A stretch of 64,000 bases of DNA from NCBI GenBank assembly GCA_946480815.1, contig CAMLLB010000020.1, forward strand, positions 1 to 64,000, read 5' to 3'. The DNA is from an uncultured Flavobacteriales bacterium (GTDB lineage Bacteria; Bacteroidota; Bacteroidia; Flavobacteriales; Crocinitomicaceae). A program made the translations under genes and the position numbers. This document shows positions 15,845 to 24,697 of the stretch, piece by piece. Position 1 is the first letter of the stretch, and each line of letters opens with the position of its first letter. A model generated the notes under the pieces. The model did no database searches. It was not told the DNA's origin and saw only the letters and a program-made list of their open reading frames with translations.

Positions 15845-18246
15845 AAAAGAATATTTTTTTGGGTTACCTTCTTTTACCTTTATTCTTCATCCTAAGTCTT
15901 TCCGTTTTTTCTCAGGGAGCAGATGATCCGACCAGTGCAAGTCTTGTTCCCATTTCATTGCCATTGAATGCAATGGGGTCAACAACTTTTGCGACCAATG
16001 ATTATGATGATGCGGGAACAGTGTTTGACGACGGGCCAGATTGGTTTTATTACTATTGCGCTACTTCCAGTGCTACTATCTGGACGACAATTGCGTTTAC
16101 TCCCGGTGGTTCGGCAAATCCGGTACTTCCGCATATTACCATTTTTGATGCATTTACAGGTACGGCAGTGGCAGGAACAGAAGTTTTCGGTGATGATTCC
16201 GGAACTTACGGAATTCCGTTTACTCCGGTAGCCGGTGATTGTTATTACTTTATGATAGATAATGGCAATTTAAACGGATTCGATTATGCGATCCAGATGT
16301 CAACCACGGTTCCGGTTCAACCGGCTGGCCCAACTCAACCTGCCTGTACGAATATTGGTTTTGATTCCGGCTCAACTTCCGGATGGTCAGGTTCCTGGGG
16401 ACATTCCATGCAAACCGGTTCCGCTGGAGATTTAACACCAATCTATACACCGCTTTTCTTTGCAACGAACCAGGGACATCACGATATAACTACCGGAGGA
16501 GTAGACATTCAGGCACCAATTGATCGAGTGTGTTCGTTAATTCCCGGAAATACGAATTCAATTCGTTTGGGTGATGGTCCGAACGGAGCATTTGGTGGGT
16601 CAAGAATTGAGCAAAAATTCCAGGTAACTTCATCCAATGCCTTGTTTACCTATTATTATGCGGCGGTATTGCAAAATGCTTATAACATTGATCCGGTAAC
16701 CGGAGACACCATTCCGCACATTGCCCAGGAGCAACCTTATTTTCAAATCGATGCCCAGGATTGTTTCGGAAACCCGATAGCTTGTGGAAATTTATTGGTT
16801 ACCGGTGGTCCGGGAATTCCCGGATTTACTCAAATTGGGAACTCAGGTGTATTTTGGAAAGATTGGACACCCGTTATGCTGGATTTGACACCTTATATCG
16901 GATCGTGTATCACAATTCGTTTTACAGTAGGAGATTGTTCTGTTGGTGCGCATTATGCATATGCTTATCTTGATGCGACATGTGCACCTATGAGCATTGT
17001 TTCGCCACCGGATGTATGTCAATTCCAAACTACAGTGCTTACCGCACCGGTTGGGGCTGCGAGTTATTCCTGGGTCGAAACTTCTGCACCGGGAACAGTA
17101 CTCGGAACATCCAATACCTTATCAATTACACCAACTACAACGGGAACATTTACCTATCAATGTACTCTGACATCACTGGTGGGGTGTAATTCTACAGTAA
17201 CAACTTCTGTAACAGTAGTACCTGGTCCTCAGATAACTGTAACAGATCCGGCGGCAGTTTGTGCACCGGCGACGGTTGACCTAACAGCTCCGGGTGTAGT
17301 TACGATCAATGCCGGGTCCGGAACTCTCGAGTACTTTTCAGATGCAGCTTGTACGGTCCCTCTTGCAACACCAAATGCTGTTGCCACAAGTGGAACTTAT
17401 TATATTCGTCTCTCAAGTCCGGGGGGCTGTGCTGATGTTAAACCGGTCACGGTAACGCATACCTCTTTACCGGTTCAATTCATCAGCAATATTACAGGAG
17501 GCTGTGCCCCTGTTTCGGTTACGTTTACCAATACCAGCCCGGGTTCTGTTAATTGTGTCTGGACATTTGAAGGTGGAGGAATTCAGAACGACTGCGGTCA
17601 GGTCACTCAGCAATATGGCACAGCAGGAACGTATGATGTTACCTTAACAGTTACGGATGTAAACGGCTGTACCGGTTCATTGACACAAAGCAATATGATC
17701 ACCATTTCCCCACAGGTGAATGCGTCTTTCGGGGTGGATGTTTATGAGCAAACAATTCTGTACCCGGTATTTAACTTCACAAATAATTCTACGAATGCAA
17801 CGTCATATGTTTGGGAATTCGGTGACGGAACAACATCTGCAGCAACAAATCCGACTCATGCTTATGCAAATACCCCTGGAGTGTATCATATTACACTGCA
17901 TGCAAGTAACGAAGAAGGCTGTAACGATAGTGCCGTTGTAGTGGTTTCCGTTGTGGACGATTTGATTTTCTATGTGCCGAATACCTTCACACCGGATGGT
18001 GATGAGTTTAACAACCGGTTTTTCCCGGTGTTCAGTTCCGGATTTGACGGACAGAATTATACCTTATTGATCTTTGATCGGTGGGGAGAAGTGTTGTTTG
18101 AATCACATGATATCAACTACGGATGGGATGGAACCTACTTTGGGCGATTATGTAAGGAAGGAGCTTATACCTGGAAGATTATTGTGAAGGAACGAAATAA
18201 AGACAGGCATCATGAGTATGTGGGGCATGTGAACCTATTGAAATAA
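15841..18246 (+). CDS. T9SS type B surface protein, short paralog (801 aa)
   Basis: Residues 1-25 form a signal peptide (ending SLSVFSQ). The N-terminal domains, about 30-535, are colinear with the 2299-aa protein (PDWFYYYC, GSTSGWSGSWGHSMQTG, GHHDITTGGVDIQAPI, GDCSVGAHYAYAYLDATCAP). At about residue 540 it passes directly into two PKD-like domains (GCAPVSVTFTNTSPGSVNC; YVWEFGDGTTSAATNPTHAY), then the type B gliding-associated C-terminal domain from about 707 (FYVPNTFTPDGDEFNN). It therefore lacks the P-domain and all tandem repeats of its neighbour, about 1500 residues. It is probably cell-surface attached. The start overlaps the upstream small gene by 4 bp. Confidence 0.9.
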   Translation: MKKNIFLGYLLLPLFFILSLSVFSQGADDPTSASLVPISLPLNAMGSTTFATNDYDDAGTVFDDGPDWFYYYCATSSATIWTTIAFTPGGSANPVLPHITIFDAFTGTAVAGTEVFGDDSGTYGIPFTPVAGDCYYFMIDNGNLNGFDYAIQMSTTVPVQPAGPTQPACTNIGFDSGSTSGWSGSWGHSMQTGSAGDLTPIYTPLFFATNQGHHDITTGGVDIQAPIDRVCSLIPGNTNSIRLGDGPNGAFGGSRIEQKFQVTSSNALFTYYYAAVLQNAYNIDPVTGDTIPHIAQEQPYFQIDAQDCFGNPIACGNLLVTGGPGIPGFTQIGNSGVFWKDWTPVMLDLTPYIGSCITIRFTVGDCSVGAHYAYAYLDATCAPMSIVSPPDVCQFQTTVLTAPVGAASYSWVETSAPGTVLGTSNTLSITPTTTGTFTYQCTLTSLVGCNSTVTTSVTVVPGPQITVTDPAAVCAPATVDLTAPGVVTINAGSGTLEYFSDAACTVPLATPNAVATSGTYYIRLSSPGGCADVKPVTVTHTSLPVQFISNITGGCAPVSVTFTNTSPGSVNCVWTFEGGGIQNDCGQVTQQYGTAGTYDVTLTVTDVNGCTGSLTQSNMITISPQVNASFGVDVYEQTILYPVFNFTNNSTNATSYVWEFGDGTTSAATNPTHAYANTPGVYHITLHASNEEGCNDSAVVVVSVVDDLIFYVPNTFTPDGDEFNNRFFPVFSSGFDGQNYTLLIFDRWGEVLFESHDINYGWDGTYFGRLCKEGAYTWKIIVKERNKDRHHEYVGHVNLLK

Positions 18247-18300
18247 GAGTCAGACACGGCTGACGATTTGATACAGATCCGCCGTGGCGGATTAGTGCAG
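18247..18300 (+). repeat. Post-stop composite palindromic element
   Basis: Directly after the stop of the 801-aa gene: GTCAG-acacgg-CTGAC (18249-18264), CGATTTGATACAG, then ATCCGCC-GT-GGCGGAT (18277-18292) running into TTAGTGCAG (18292-18300). The order hairpin, linker, hairpin, TTAGTGCAG is shared with the elements at 25058, 25344 and 38674. Confidence 0.85.
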
Positions 18301-18322
18301 TCTTAAACAAAAACTTTGAATT

Positions 18323-18356
18323 CAAAAAGGCCGATTCAATTGAATCGGCCTTTTTG
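18323..18356. terminator. Bidirectional terminator (34-bp palindrome)
   Basis: CAAAAAGGCCGATTCAA and its exact inverse make a 34-bp perfect palindrome with T runs on both strands. It lies between the plus-strand 801-aa gene and the minus-strand DoxX gene, directly against the latter's stop codon, so it can serve both. Confidence 0.9.
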
Positions 18357-18749
18357 TTATTTGCCATGAATAGGAGCAAGTTTTAATCTCCCATACGCAA
18401 CAAACATCGCAATCAAACCAAAGACCATATTGAATCCGATTTGTGAGGCTTCACCACGATAAATATGAAAGATACCTGCACTGATCATTAAGAGCACAAT
18501 TCCGATTGCAGCAAGTGGAACCAAAATTGTCTTAAACCGGAATAGAGCGGGAAGGATTACCCCCAATGCCCCAAGAAGATCAATAACTCCAGTAAATCTG
18601 ACTAAAGCAGGTGATACTTCTCCTGTCCAGGGCCATAGGGTTTTGAGTTGTTCAATTGGTTGAGTCAGTTTGACGAACGCTGCCCAAATTAAAGTGATTG
18701 AAAGAAGGACCTGCGCGATCCATAATAAAATGTGTGTTATTTTTTTCAT
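18357..18749 (-). CDS. DoxX-like family membrane protein
   Basis: The frame extends upstream to 18836, but MKKITHILLWIAQVLLS at 18749 is the natural start; it also leaves the operator region free. The 130-residue protein has four hydrophobic segments (about 5-25, 45-68, 73-95, 100-122) and DoxX-type motifs: FVKLTQPIEQL, VRFTGVIDLLGALGVILP, SAGIFHIYRGE. DoxX-like proteins are small quinol- or redox-related membrane proteins of mostly unknown role. The gene is divergent from an HxlR regulator with an operator between them, so it is probably that regulator's target and induced by electrophilic, oxidative or quinone stress, as is common for this pairing (family knowledge). Confidence 0.85.
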   Translation of the reverse strand: MKKITHILLWIAQVLLSITLIWAAFVKLTQPIEQLKTLWPWTGEVSPALVRFTGVIDLLGALGVILPALFRFKTILVPLAAIGIVLLMISAGIFHIYRGEASQIGFNMVFGLIAMFVAYGRLKLAPIHGK

Positions 18750-18792
18750 TTGTTGATCTGATTTTAATTCTTGAATAAAAGTATGTACGTTT

Positions 18793-18836
18793 ACTATCCA
18801 AACGAAAGCACTTTCCATTTGGATAGCACTATCCAA
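18793..18836. promoter_or_regulatory. HxlR-type operator in the DoxX/HxlR divergent promoter
   Basis: Three half-sites are visible: ACTATCCAA (18793-18801), its inverse TTGGATAG (18819-18826), and ACTATCCAA again (18828-18836). The last two form a perfect inverted repeat with 8-bp arms and 2-bp spacer; the first and second form another with 9-bp arms (CTATCCAAA/TTTGGATAG) and 15-bp spacer. ACTAT-type half-sites are known for HxlR regulators. Confidence 0.75.
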
Positions 18837-18865
18837 CCTGGAAGTAATGGACTAAATCAGGAATT

Positions 18866-19204
18866 ATGTTGTCAACAGGTGGATGCCCGAAGAATATTTT
18901 ATCGATCAAAGATGCCCTGGAAGCTGTAGAAGGAAGATGGAAATTATTGGTCTTGTTTGCATTGTCTACAGGACCTAAACGCTTTAAGGAGTTGGGAAGG
19001 GAAGTTTCCGGAATTACGGATAAAACCTTATCGCGTGAATTGAAGTTACTGGAATCAAATAAACTGATCACACGTGAAGTGTTTGATACCTTTCCGCCAA
19101 CAGTGATGTATAGCATTACAGAACACGGAAAATCCCTGGAAAAAGTGATCGAGGAATTACATTATTGGGGCCTGGCACACCGGAAGGAGGTTTTGGGTAA
19201 ATAA
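18866..19204 (+). CDS. HxlR-family winged-helix transcriptional regulator
   Basis: The 112-residue protein has the HxlR fold signatures: N-terminal CPKNILSIKDALEAVEGRWKL around the conserved Cys7, LVLFALSTGPKRFKELGREV, the recognition region GITDKTLSRELKLLESNKLI, and the wing FPPTVMYSITEHGKSLEKVI. The Cys near the N-terminus is the redox or electrophile sensor in several characterised members (YodB, HypR), so thiol-based sensing is plausible. It is divergent from a DoxX gene with an inverted-repeat operator between (18793-18836), and probably represses both. Two long palindromes follow its stop codon. Confidence 0.92.
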   Translation: MLSTGGCPKNILSIKDALEAVEGRWKLLVLFALSTGPKRFKELGREVSGITDKTLSRELKLLESNKLITREVFDTFPPTVMYSITEHGKSLEKVIEELHYWGLAHRKEVLGK

Positions 19205-19205
19205 A

Positions 19206-19245
19206 AATAATGCAGGCACGCGATGCGTCGCGTGCCTGCATTATT
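19206..19245. repeat. Long palindrome, 18-bp arms, between HxlR and OmpA genes
   Basis: AATAATGCAGGCACGCGA (19206-19223) pairs perfectly with its inverse at 19228-19245 around TGCG. It starts one base after the HxlR stop codon. It could act as a terminator, but no T run longer than two follows on the plus strand. Confidence 0.9.
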
Positions 19246-19253
19246 CAAATGGT

Positions 19254-19297
19254 ATAAACAAGTAGGGGTGCGATTAATCGCACCCCTACTTGTTTAT
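19254..19297. repeat. 44-bp perfect palindrome with GCGATTAATCGC core
   Basis: ATAAACAAGTAGGGGTGCGATT and its exact inverse meet with no loop. The core AGTAGGGGYGCGATTAATCG recurs in the palindrome at 55316-55355, where compensating changes keep the pairing (T/A to C/G pairs), so the palindrome as such is conserved. Confidence 0.95.
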
Positions 19298-19310
19298 GTT
19301 CAGTGATTTC

Positions 19311-21743
19311 CTATTGGAAAATCACATTCATTTCTACACGTCTGTTTTTCTGACGACCTTCCGGAGTTGCATTCGTTGCAATCGGTTTGGTTTGACCATA
19401 CCATTCTGCTTTCAAACGAGTTACATCTACACCTTTGCTAGCTAAGTACTTCTTAACTGCTTCAGCACGGTTTTTAGAAAGTGTCATATTTTTCTTAGCA
19501 TCGCCTTTGTTATCCGTGTGACCAGCGATCTGTAATTTCCACTCTGGTTTCTTGATTAGCAATGCTGCCAGGTCATCCAATGATTTGAACGAAGTTGCAA
19601 GGATAATTGCTTTACCTGATTGGAACTCCAAGTTCTCAAATGCAGTATTCAGAATTTCCTGCTCTTCTTTCGCGATCTTAGGACAACCACGGTTTTCGAT
19701 AACACCTGGTATCGTAGGACAATCATCGTCCTTATCGTACAATCCGTCACCATCTGTATCAGGCCATGGACAACCTTCGTTTTCTTTCGAACCGTAAACA
19801 GTAGGGCACTTATCTACATTGTCGAACAATCCGTCATTATCCGTATCAGGACAACCCTGGTAAGCTAATGGACCAGGAAGATCCGGACATTGGTCTTCAG
19901 AATCCTGGATTCCGTCACCATCGCGGTCAGGACAACCGTTGAATGCCGGCAGACCTTTCACCGTAGGACAACTATCGTTCGGATCGATGATTCCATCCTC
20001 ATCCGTATCAGGACATCCTTTGTAAGCCGCTAAACCAGCTAAGTCAGGACAAGCATCATCCTTATCCGGAATTTTGTCACCATCACGGTCAGGACATCCC
20101 TGGAATTCAGGTAATCCCGGAATCTCCGGACATAAATCCTCCACATCCTTAATTCCGTCACCATCCGTATCAGGACAACCTTTGAATGCCCAAACTCCCG
20201 GAGTTTCAACACATTCATCTTTCTTGTCGGAAACTTTATCACCGTCTCTATCATCCGGTTTGGTGTAAAGGATCGGTAAGCGAAGCCCAACGAAGAACTC
20301 TGTTCCACGTACTTTTCCTCTCGCAAAAAGTGAATTGAAATCAACAACTCCAACAGTGATTGGCCCAAGTCTGGAAGCAATACCTGCTTTCCAGCCTGAG
20401 TAATTGTTCACAGATACCGGAACGTATAATCCGAACCATGCATAATCGAAGCTCGGCGTAATAGCGAATTGGTTCGGAGTTTTTACACGTGACGGGTTTC
20501 TTTTACCGATCATGTTGATATTACCTGTTGCATTGATATAGAACCATTTCCAGATATGGTAATCCAACTGGATGTTCAAAGCAGTAGGAGTGTTCATATA
20601 ATAAGATTCCCCAGTCCCTTGATTTGCATTCCAACCCGGATCATTTGTAATCAGACTGTCGATAATCGAATCGAAAGAAGCAAATGATGTTGCCTTGTCA
20701 AAGATGCGCAAATCAAGCGTTGTGGTATTTACTGAGAAGTCACGGCTTTTACCGCCTTTCGTAAATTTCATACCACCGATGTCCAAAACGGAAACTCCTG
20801 CACGCAACTCGTATTTATTCTCATTACGCATCCAAAGATCTGTTTCACCATCCATTTCATACTTGTACTGTTTGTATTTCGGACGCCATTCGTAAACAAC
20901 ACCTAAGTCCAAACCAAAACCAAGCTTTGACGCTGACTTGAAGAAAGTATTTGCATTAAAGTCTTTCATATCGTCGTCCAGGTTATCTGAATAACCATAT
21001 TTGAAGTTTCCTTTTAAAGAAGTTGCCGTATCCTTATTCAGGAGTTCGTAATCCAACTCGTCTGTATAAGCATAAGCTGAAGCAAGACCCTGCAACAATT
21101 TTACACGACCACCGACTTTTATGAAATGTTCTCCTTTATCCATCACTACCTGACCATAGTTGATACCGTATTCGTTCCACGCCATCATGTTGGTAGTAAC
21201 CAATTTATCCTTTAATTGAAGATTCCATAAAGTAGCGAAATCCAATCCTTCCTGTGCCAATTTTGCCAATTTAGGATCGATATCGTCAACGTTGGTGATC
21301 ATCCTGCTTTTCGCCGCAAAACCGATCGCAATTTTGGGATTGATATGGAACGCGAAATTGAGGATGTCGATTTGATAATTCAAATAAACCCCTCTTGTTT
21401 TAATTCCTGTTTTGTTGTAATCATATAAATCAAAAATGGAACGATCGTATAAGGTGCTGTCAGGTTGCATCCACATGGTATCCTTTTTGAAAGATTTTAA
21501 CCACCATTTCGGCATGACATCGGTTTTAAAATACTTGGCATTTTGCCAGGCCCCGACATTTACACTTGCCAGGTTAATATCGACAATGAATCTCCCGTCG
21601 ACAAAACTGGCAGGCTGTGCATCTAATCCCATAACTCCGGCATAGTTACTACTGTGGACACCCAAATAGTTTTGAGAAAATGCGGTCATAGTAGTAACGC
21701 ATGAAAAAGCTAAGAAAGTTAATTTACGTAACTGTTTCTTCAT
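19311..21743 (-). CDS. OmpA-family outer-membrane protein with DUF5723 barrel and TSP type-3 repeats
   Basis: The 810-residue protein has a signal peptide (about 1-23, ending TAFSQ). A long beta-rich region resembling DUF5723 follows at about 25-480 (NYAGVMGLDAQPASFVDGRF, KQYKYEMDGETDLWMRNENK), likely an outer-membrane barrel. About 490-690 holds seven or so thrombospondin type-3 repeats of the Ca-binding form (DTDGDGIKDVEDLCPEIPG, DRDGDGIQDSEDQCPDLPG). An OmpA peptidoglycan-binding domain ends the protein at about 700-806 (IAGHTDNKGDAKKN, LSKNRAEAVKKYL, EGRQKNRRVEMNV). It should link outer membrane and cell wall. It lies 10 bp after the 720-aa gene, so the two are probably co-transcribed. 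Confidence 0.92.
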   Translation of the reverse strand: MKKQLRKLTFLAFSCVTTMTAFSQNYLGVHSSNYAGVMGLDAQPASFVDGRFIVDINLASVNVGAWQNAKYFKTDVMPKWWLKSFKKDTMWMQPDSTLYDRSIFDLYDYNKTGIKTRGVYLNYQIDILNFAFHINPKIAIGFAAKSRMITNVDDIDPKLAKLAQEGLDFATLWNLQLKDKLVTTNMMAWNEYGINYGQVVMDKGEHFIKVGGRVKLLQGLASAYAYTDELDYELLNKDTATSLKGNFKYGYSDNLDDDMKDFNANTFFKSASKLGFGLDLGVVYEWRPKYKQYKYEMDGETDLWMRNENKYELRAGVSVLDIGGMKFTKGGKSRDFSVNTTTLDLRIFDKATSFASFDSIIDSLITNDPGWNANQGTGESYYMNTPTALNIQLDYHIWKWFYINATGNINMIGKRNPSRVKTPNQFAITPSFDYAWFGLYVPVSVNNYSGWKAGIASRLGPITVGVVDFNSLFARGKVRGTEFFVGLRLPILYTKPDDRDGDKVSDKKDECVETPGVWAFKGCPDTDGDGIKDVEDLCPEIPGLPEFQGCPDRDGDKIPDKDDACPDLAGLAAYKGCPDTDEDGIIDPNDSCPTVKGLPAFNGCPDRDGDGIQDSEDQCPDLPGPLAYQGCPDTDNDGLFDNVDKCPTVYGSKENEGCPWPDTDGDGLYDKDDDCPTIPGVIENRGCPKIAKEEQEILNTAFENLEFQSGKAIILATSFKSLDDLAALLIKKPEWKLQIAGHTDNKGDAKKNMTLSKNRAEAVKKYLASKGVDVTRLKAEWYGQTKPIATNATPEGRQKNRRVEMNVIFQ

Positions 21744-21753
21744 AAGTAGTCTT

Positions 21754-23916
21754 TTAATAGTTCATTGGATAACGAATCAAATAACCGTTTGCTTGAGAAA
21801 CCAACAAAATCGTACCATCAGCTTGCTTTTGGAAAACAATTTTATTCGAACCTTCATAGCTCTCTTTGTTCAATTCACTTCCACGTATTGTATAAATATA
21901 ACAATTATTGGCAATTCCATCGATTATGCCAACAACAGTTTTACCATTCTGTAATTTAATCAGGGAAGCATCATCGATATTGGTGATCGTGGAGTTAAAC
22001 TGGCCCAGGATCGTTCCGGTACCATTGATAACATAAATCGTGTTCTGCTGATTCAGGAAAAAGAGTTGTTCGTCTCCAACATATTGTGTATTCAGAATGG
22101 AAGAAACGTTTCCTACCAACATAGCTTTAGTACCATTTTCGGTTAAACGTACGAATTGTTTTTTGGCCAGCCCGAGCAGACTGATTGTTCCGTTAACTTT
22201 TACCAGGTTCCATTCTCCTTCGCTTAAGTTTTGGGATTTGATGACGCGTTTTCTTTTGATGGAAATACTCGACCAGTTGGAATCCGTACAGATATGGGCA
22301 ATTAATTCACCCTTTTTTCCTTGTACTACCAATTGTGCATCTTTTTGTAAGTTTCCGTTTATTCCGACCTTAAAACTTTGTTTTCCATTGGTCCCATATC
22401 CTTGAACCTGCCCGTCAGCAACAAAGGAAATGTAATCTTTTCCGTTCCAATAATACGAGAAGAGATTACTCGTGGCATTATTGCATGCGATCGGGAAACC
22501 TGCCAGGTTATTTCCTGCTCTGTCAAAACCTTGAATTCCCGTTTTTGTGCTCAGGAAAATACCATTCCCTATGAAAATAGGATTCCCGATTGGTTCGGAT
22601 TCCAGGCTTTTGCTCCAAAGAATTTGCTTGTTCCCTACTAAATAAAGTGTATTGGATTGTGTAATTGCAAGCAAATTATTGGATCCCGGAATAGGATTTA
22701 AACTGCGCAGGTTGTCATCCAAACGCAATGGATTGAGTTTGGGAAGTTCCTTTGACCCTGATTCGGAATCTTCACCATTTAAAAGTTGAACGGTACTGTG
22801 ATTAGCTCCCGTTAATCGGCTCATAGTAGTCTGCCGATCTCTATCGAAATGACGATACGATACCGTTTGAGGACTGTTGCTGAATAATTTAAATTTCAGC
22901 GTGGTGGATTGTTCCAAAGTAGCCCCTGTTTCATATGTACCGATGATCCGGTTAATACTTTGTTGGGAATTTGAAATAAGAACGCTGTTATTGAAAATCT
23001 CCAGGTAAATTTTCTTGTTGGTATGAAGGAAGGGAAAGTAGTATCCCTTTAATGTCGCCTGTTTTTGTTTGTCAGAAAGTTCCACACGATCCAATTCACT
23101 GAGAATGGCAAGTGGATCTTGTCCGGGTTTGTAGTCAGTGATCAAACAGCTGTCTTTTTGATTAACAACCAGCGCCAATCCAAAATTCATCCATTCATAG
23201 AGTATGGATTTGGCAGGGAATTTTGAAAGCAAATAATTTTTCTCATAGAAAGTATACGAATCAAAATCAGCCGGAATAAGTTCCTGGAATAATTCCTGGT
23301 CGTTTACCAAGGGCAATGCTTTACTTCCCGTATGTGTAATGTATTTTGCATTGTTACTCGAAATGAAATAAGAATCCTCTATTTCATAGGATTTGTCGGT
23401 TGTTTTGTAGACCAGGGATAAACTGCTTTTTCGATCCAGGTATTTCCAGGAAGTAACACTTTTTGGGGCCGGTTGCCAATCTCCTTTATATAAAACCAGG
23501 AACTTCCCGTGGAATTCACCTTTCCAATCATTGGATAAAGAAATGTGCTTTTGGGTCGAAATTGTTGATGAAAGTGAGAGCCGTTCGGCATAACTTTTTA
23601 CAATTTCACTGGTCCATGGCTTGCTGCGCTCCAATAATACCAGGTCCCGATTAGTGGAAAAGTAGAAATGCTGGATTCGTTCCGGTTCATTCAATAAGAC
23701 AGTAAAGAAACTGTTTTTTTGGAGGGAAGAAACAATCGGGTTGTTGTAGTCGATCTCCAAAGGTTTGTGAACCACAATGATAGTGTCATCCACCTGGGAA
23801 AATGTGTTTTCAGGAGTTGGAGGAGCACTTGAACCTTCAACGAGCGTGAAACCAACATAACCGATCCAACACAGGGAACAGATTACCAGAAAAATAATGA
23901 TTGAACGATTGAGCAT
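21754..23916 (-). CDS. Membrane-anchored protein of unknown function with beta-propeller-like C-terminus
   Basis: I do not recognise a named family. The 720-residue product starts with a single hydrophobic helix (MLNRSIIIFLVICSLCWIGYVGF), which may be an uncleaved anchor. The region about 40-400 (FFTVLLNEPERIQHFYFSTN, ILSELDRVELSDKQKQATLK, NSQQSINRIIGTYETGATLE) resembles the DUF3352 type of large extracytoplasmic domains, a weak guess. The region 410-720 shows strand-rich repeats such as LAITQSNTLYLVGNKQILWS and IFIGNGIFLSTKTGIQGFDR, as in PQQ-like propellers. It sits between rnhB (81-bp gap) and the OmpA/TSP3 gene (10-bp gap) on the same strand. Tight coupling to the OmpA gene suggests an envelope role, possibly as its periplasmic partner (inference). 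Confidence 0.75.
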   Translation of the reverse strand: MLNRSIIIFLVICSLCWIGYVGFTLVEGSSAPPTPENTFSQVDDTIIVVHKPLEIDYNNPIVSSLQKNSFFTVLLNEPERIQHFYFSTNRDLVLLERSKPWTSEIVKSYAERLSLSSTISTQKHISLSNDWKGEFHGKFLVLYKGDWQPAPKSVTSWKYLDRKSSLSLVYKTTDKSYEIEDSYFISSNNAKYITHTGSKALPLVNDQELFQELIPADFDSYTFYEKNYLLSKFPAKSILYEWMNFGLALVVNQKDSCLITDYKPGQDPLAILSELDRVELSDKQKQATLKGYYFPFLHTNKKIYLEIFNNSVLISNSQQSINRIIGTYETGATLEQSTTLKFKLFSNSPQTVSYRHFDRDRQTTMSRLTGANHSTVQLLNGEDSESGSKELPKLNPLRLDDNLRSLNPIPGSNNLLAITQSNTLYLVGNKQILWSKSLESEPIGNPIFIGNGIFLSTKTGIQGFDRAGNNLAGFPIACNNATSNLFSYYWNGKDYISFVADGQVQGYGTNGKQSFKVGINGNLQKDAQLVVQGKKGELIAHICTDSNWSSISIKRKRVIKSQNLSEGEWNLVKVNGTISLLGLAKKQFVRLTENGTKAMLVGNVSSILNTQYVGDEQLFFLNQQNTIYVINGTGTILGQFNSTITNIDDASLIKLQNGKTVVGIIDGIANNCYIYTIRGSELNKESYEGSNKIVFQKQADGTILLVSQANGYLIRYPMNY

Positions 23917-23997
23917 AATTCCAGACTATTTATCAAAAATAGTGCTTCGTTCAGCTCGGTTCGCACCTTTTTCGTGAAGTAGTTAACAGTGGAGTGT

Positions 23998-24606
23998 TTA
24001 CTCCATAAACAGCGATAATTGTCCGGCGCCAAGCAGGTTAAATCCAGGACGATGATGAACACAGGCACCGTGAATCTCGATTGCTTCCCGGTGGGCTTTG
24101 GTGGGATATCCTTTATTTTCTTTCCACTGATAATGAGGAAACTCCTTATGAAGTTGTTCCATGTATTCGTCCCGGTATGTTTTTGCAAGGATGGAAGCCG
24201 CAGCAATACTTTTATACTTGCCATCTCCTTTGATGATCGGGACGGAAGGAATTTCATTTGAAAGCAATGCTTTGTTTCCGTCGATGAGCAATAGCTCAGG
24301 TCTGACCTTCAGGGCCATAGCCGCACGATGCATTCCTGTTAATGAAGCTTTTAGAATATTTAATGCCGTAATTTCATCCGGTTGTAAAAACTGAACAGAA
24401 AATGCAAGGGCCTCTTTTTCAATGATCGGGCGTAATAAATTTCTACTTTTTTCAGAAATTTGTTTAGAATCATTCAGTAAGTGATGCGAAAAACCTTTTG
24501 GAAGTATGACGGAAGCACAAACTACCGGACCCGCAAGACAGCCTCTTCCGGCTTCATCACAGCCCGCTTCCAACTTTGTTTCATCAAAATGGTCTAATAA
24601 TTGCAT
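23998..24606 (-). CDS. rnhB: Ribonuclease HII
   Basis: RNase HII cuts the RNA strand of RNA-DNA hybrids and removes single ribonucleotides from DNA. The 202-residue protein has the usual length and motifs: [20 protein letters not shown] with metal-binding Asp17/Glu18 and the GRG ribonucleotide-recognition motif, LLIDGNKAL (third acidic residue near 108), and [20 protein letters not shown]. The C-terminal block [19 protein letters not shown] is also typical. It is the first gene of a minus-strand group with the 720-aa and OmpA genes, and divergent from the small secreted protein at 24698. Confidence 0.96.
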   Translation of the reverse strand: MQLLDHFDETKLEAGCDEAGRGCLAGPVVCASVILPKGFSHHLLNDSKQISEKSRNLLRPIIEKEALAFSVQFLQPDEITALNILKASLTGMHRAAMALKVRPELLLIDGNKALLSNEIPSVPIIKGDGKYKSIAAASILAKTYRDEYMEQLHKEFPHYQWKENKGYPTKAHREAIEIHGACVHHRPGFNLLGAGQLSLFME

Positions 24607-24697
24607 ATCACAAATGTTATTAAAATAATTGTATATTTATCACAAACAACCTTTAGGTTTTTTATTACGTCTACAACTTATAAACTGTTATGGAATT

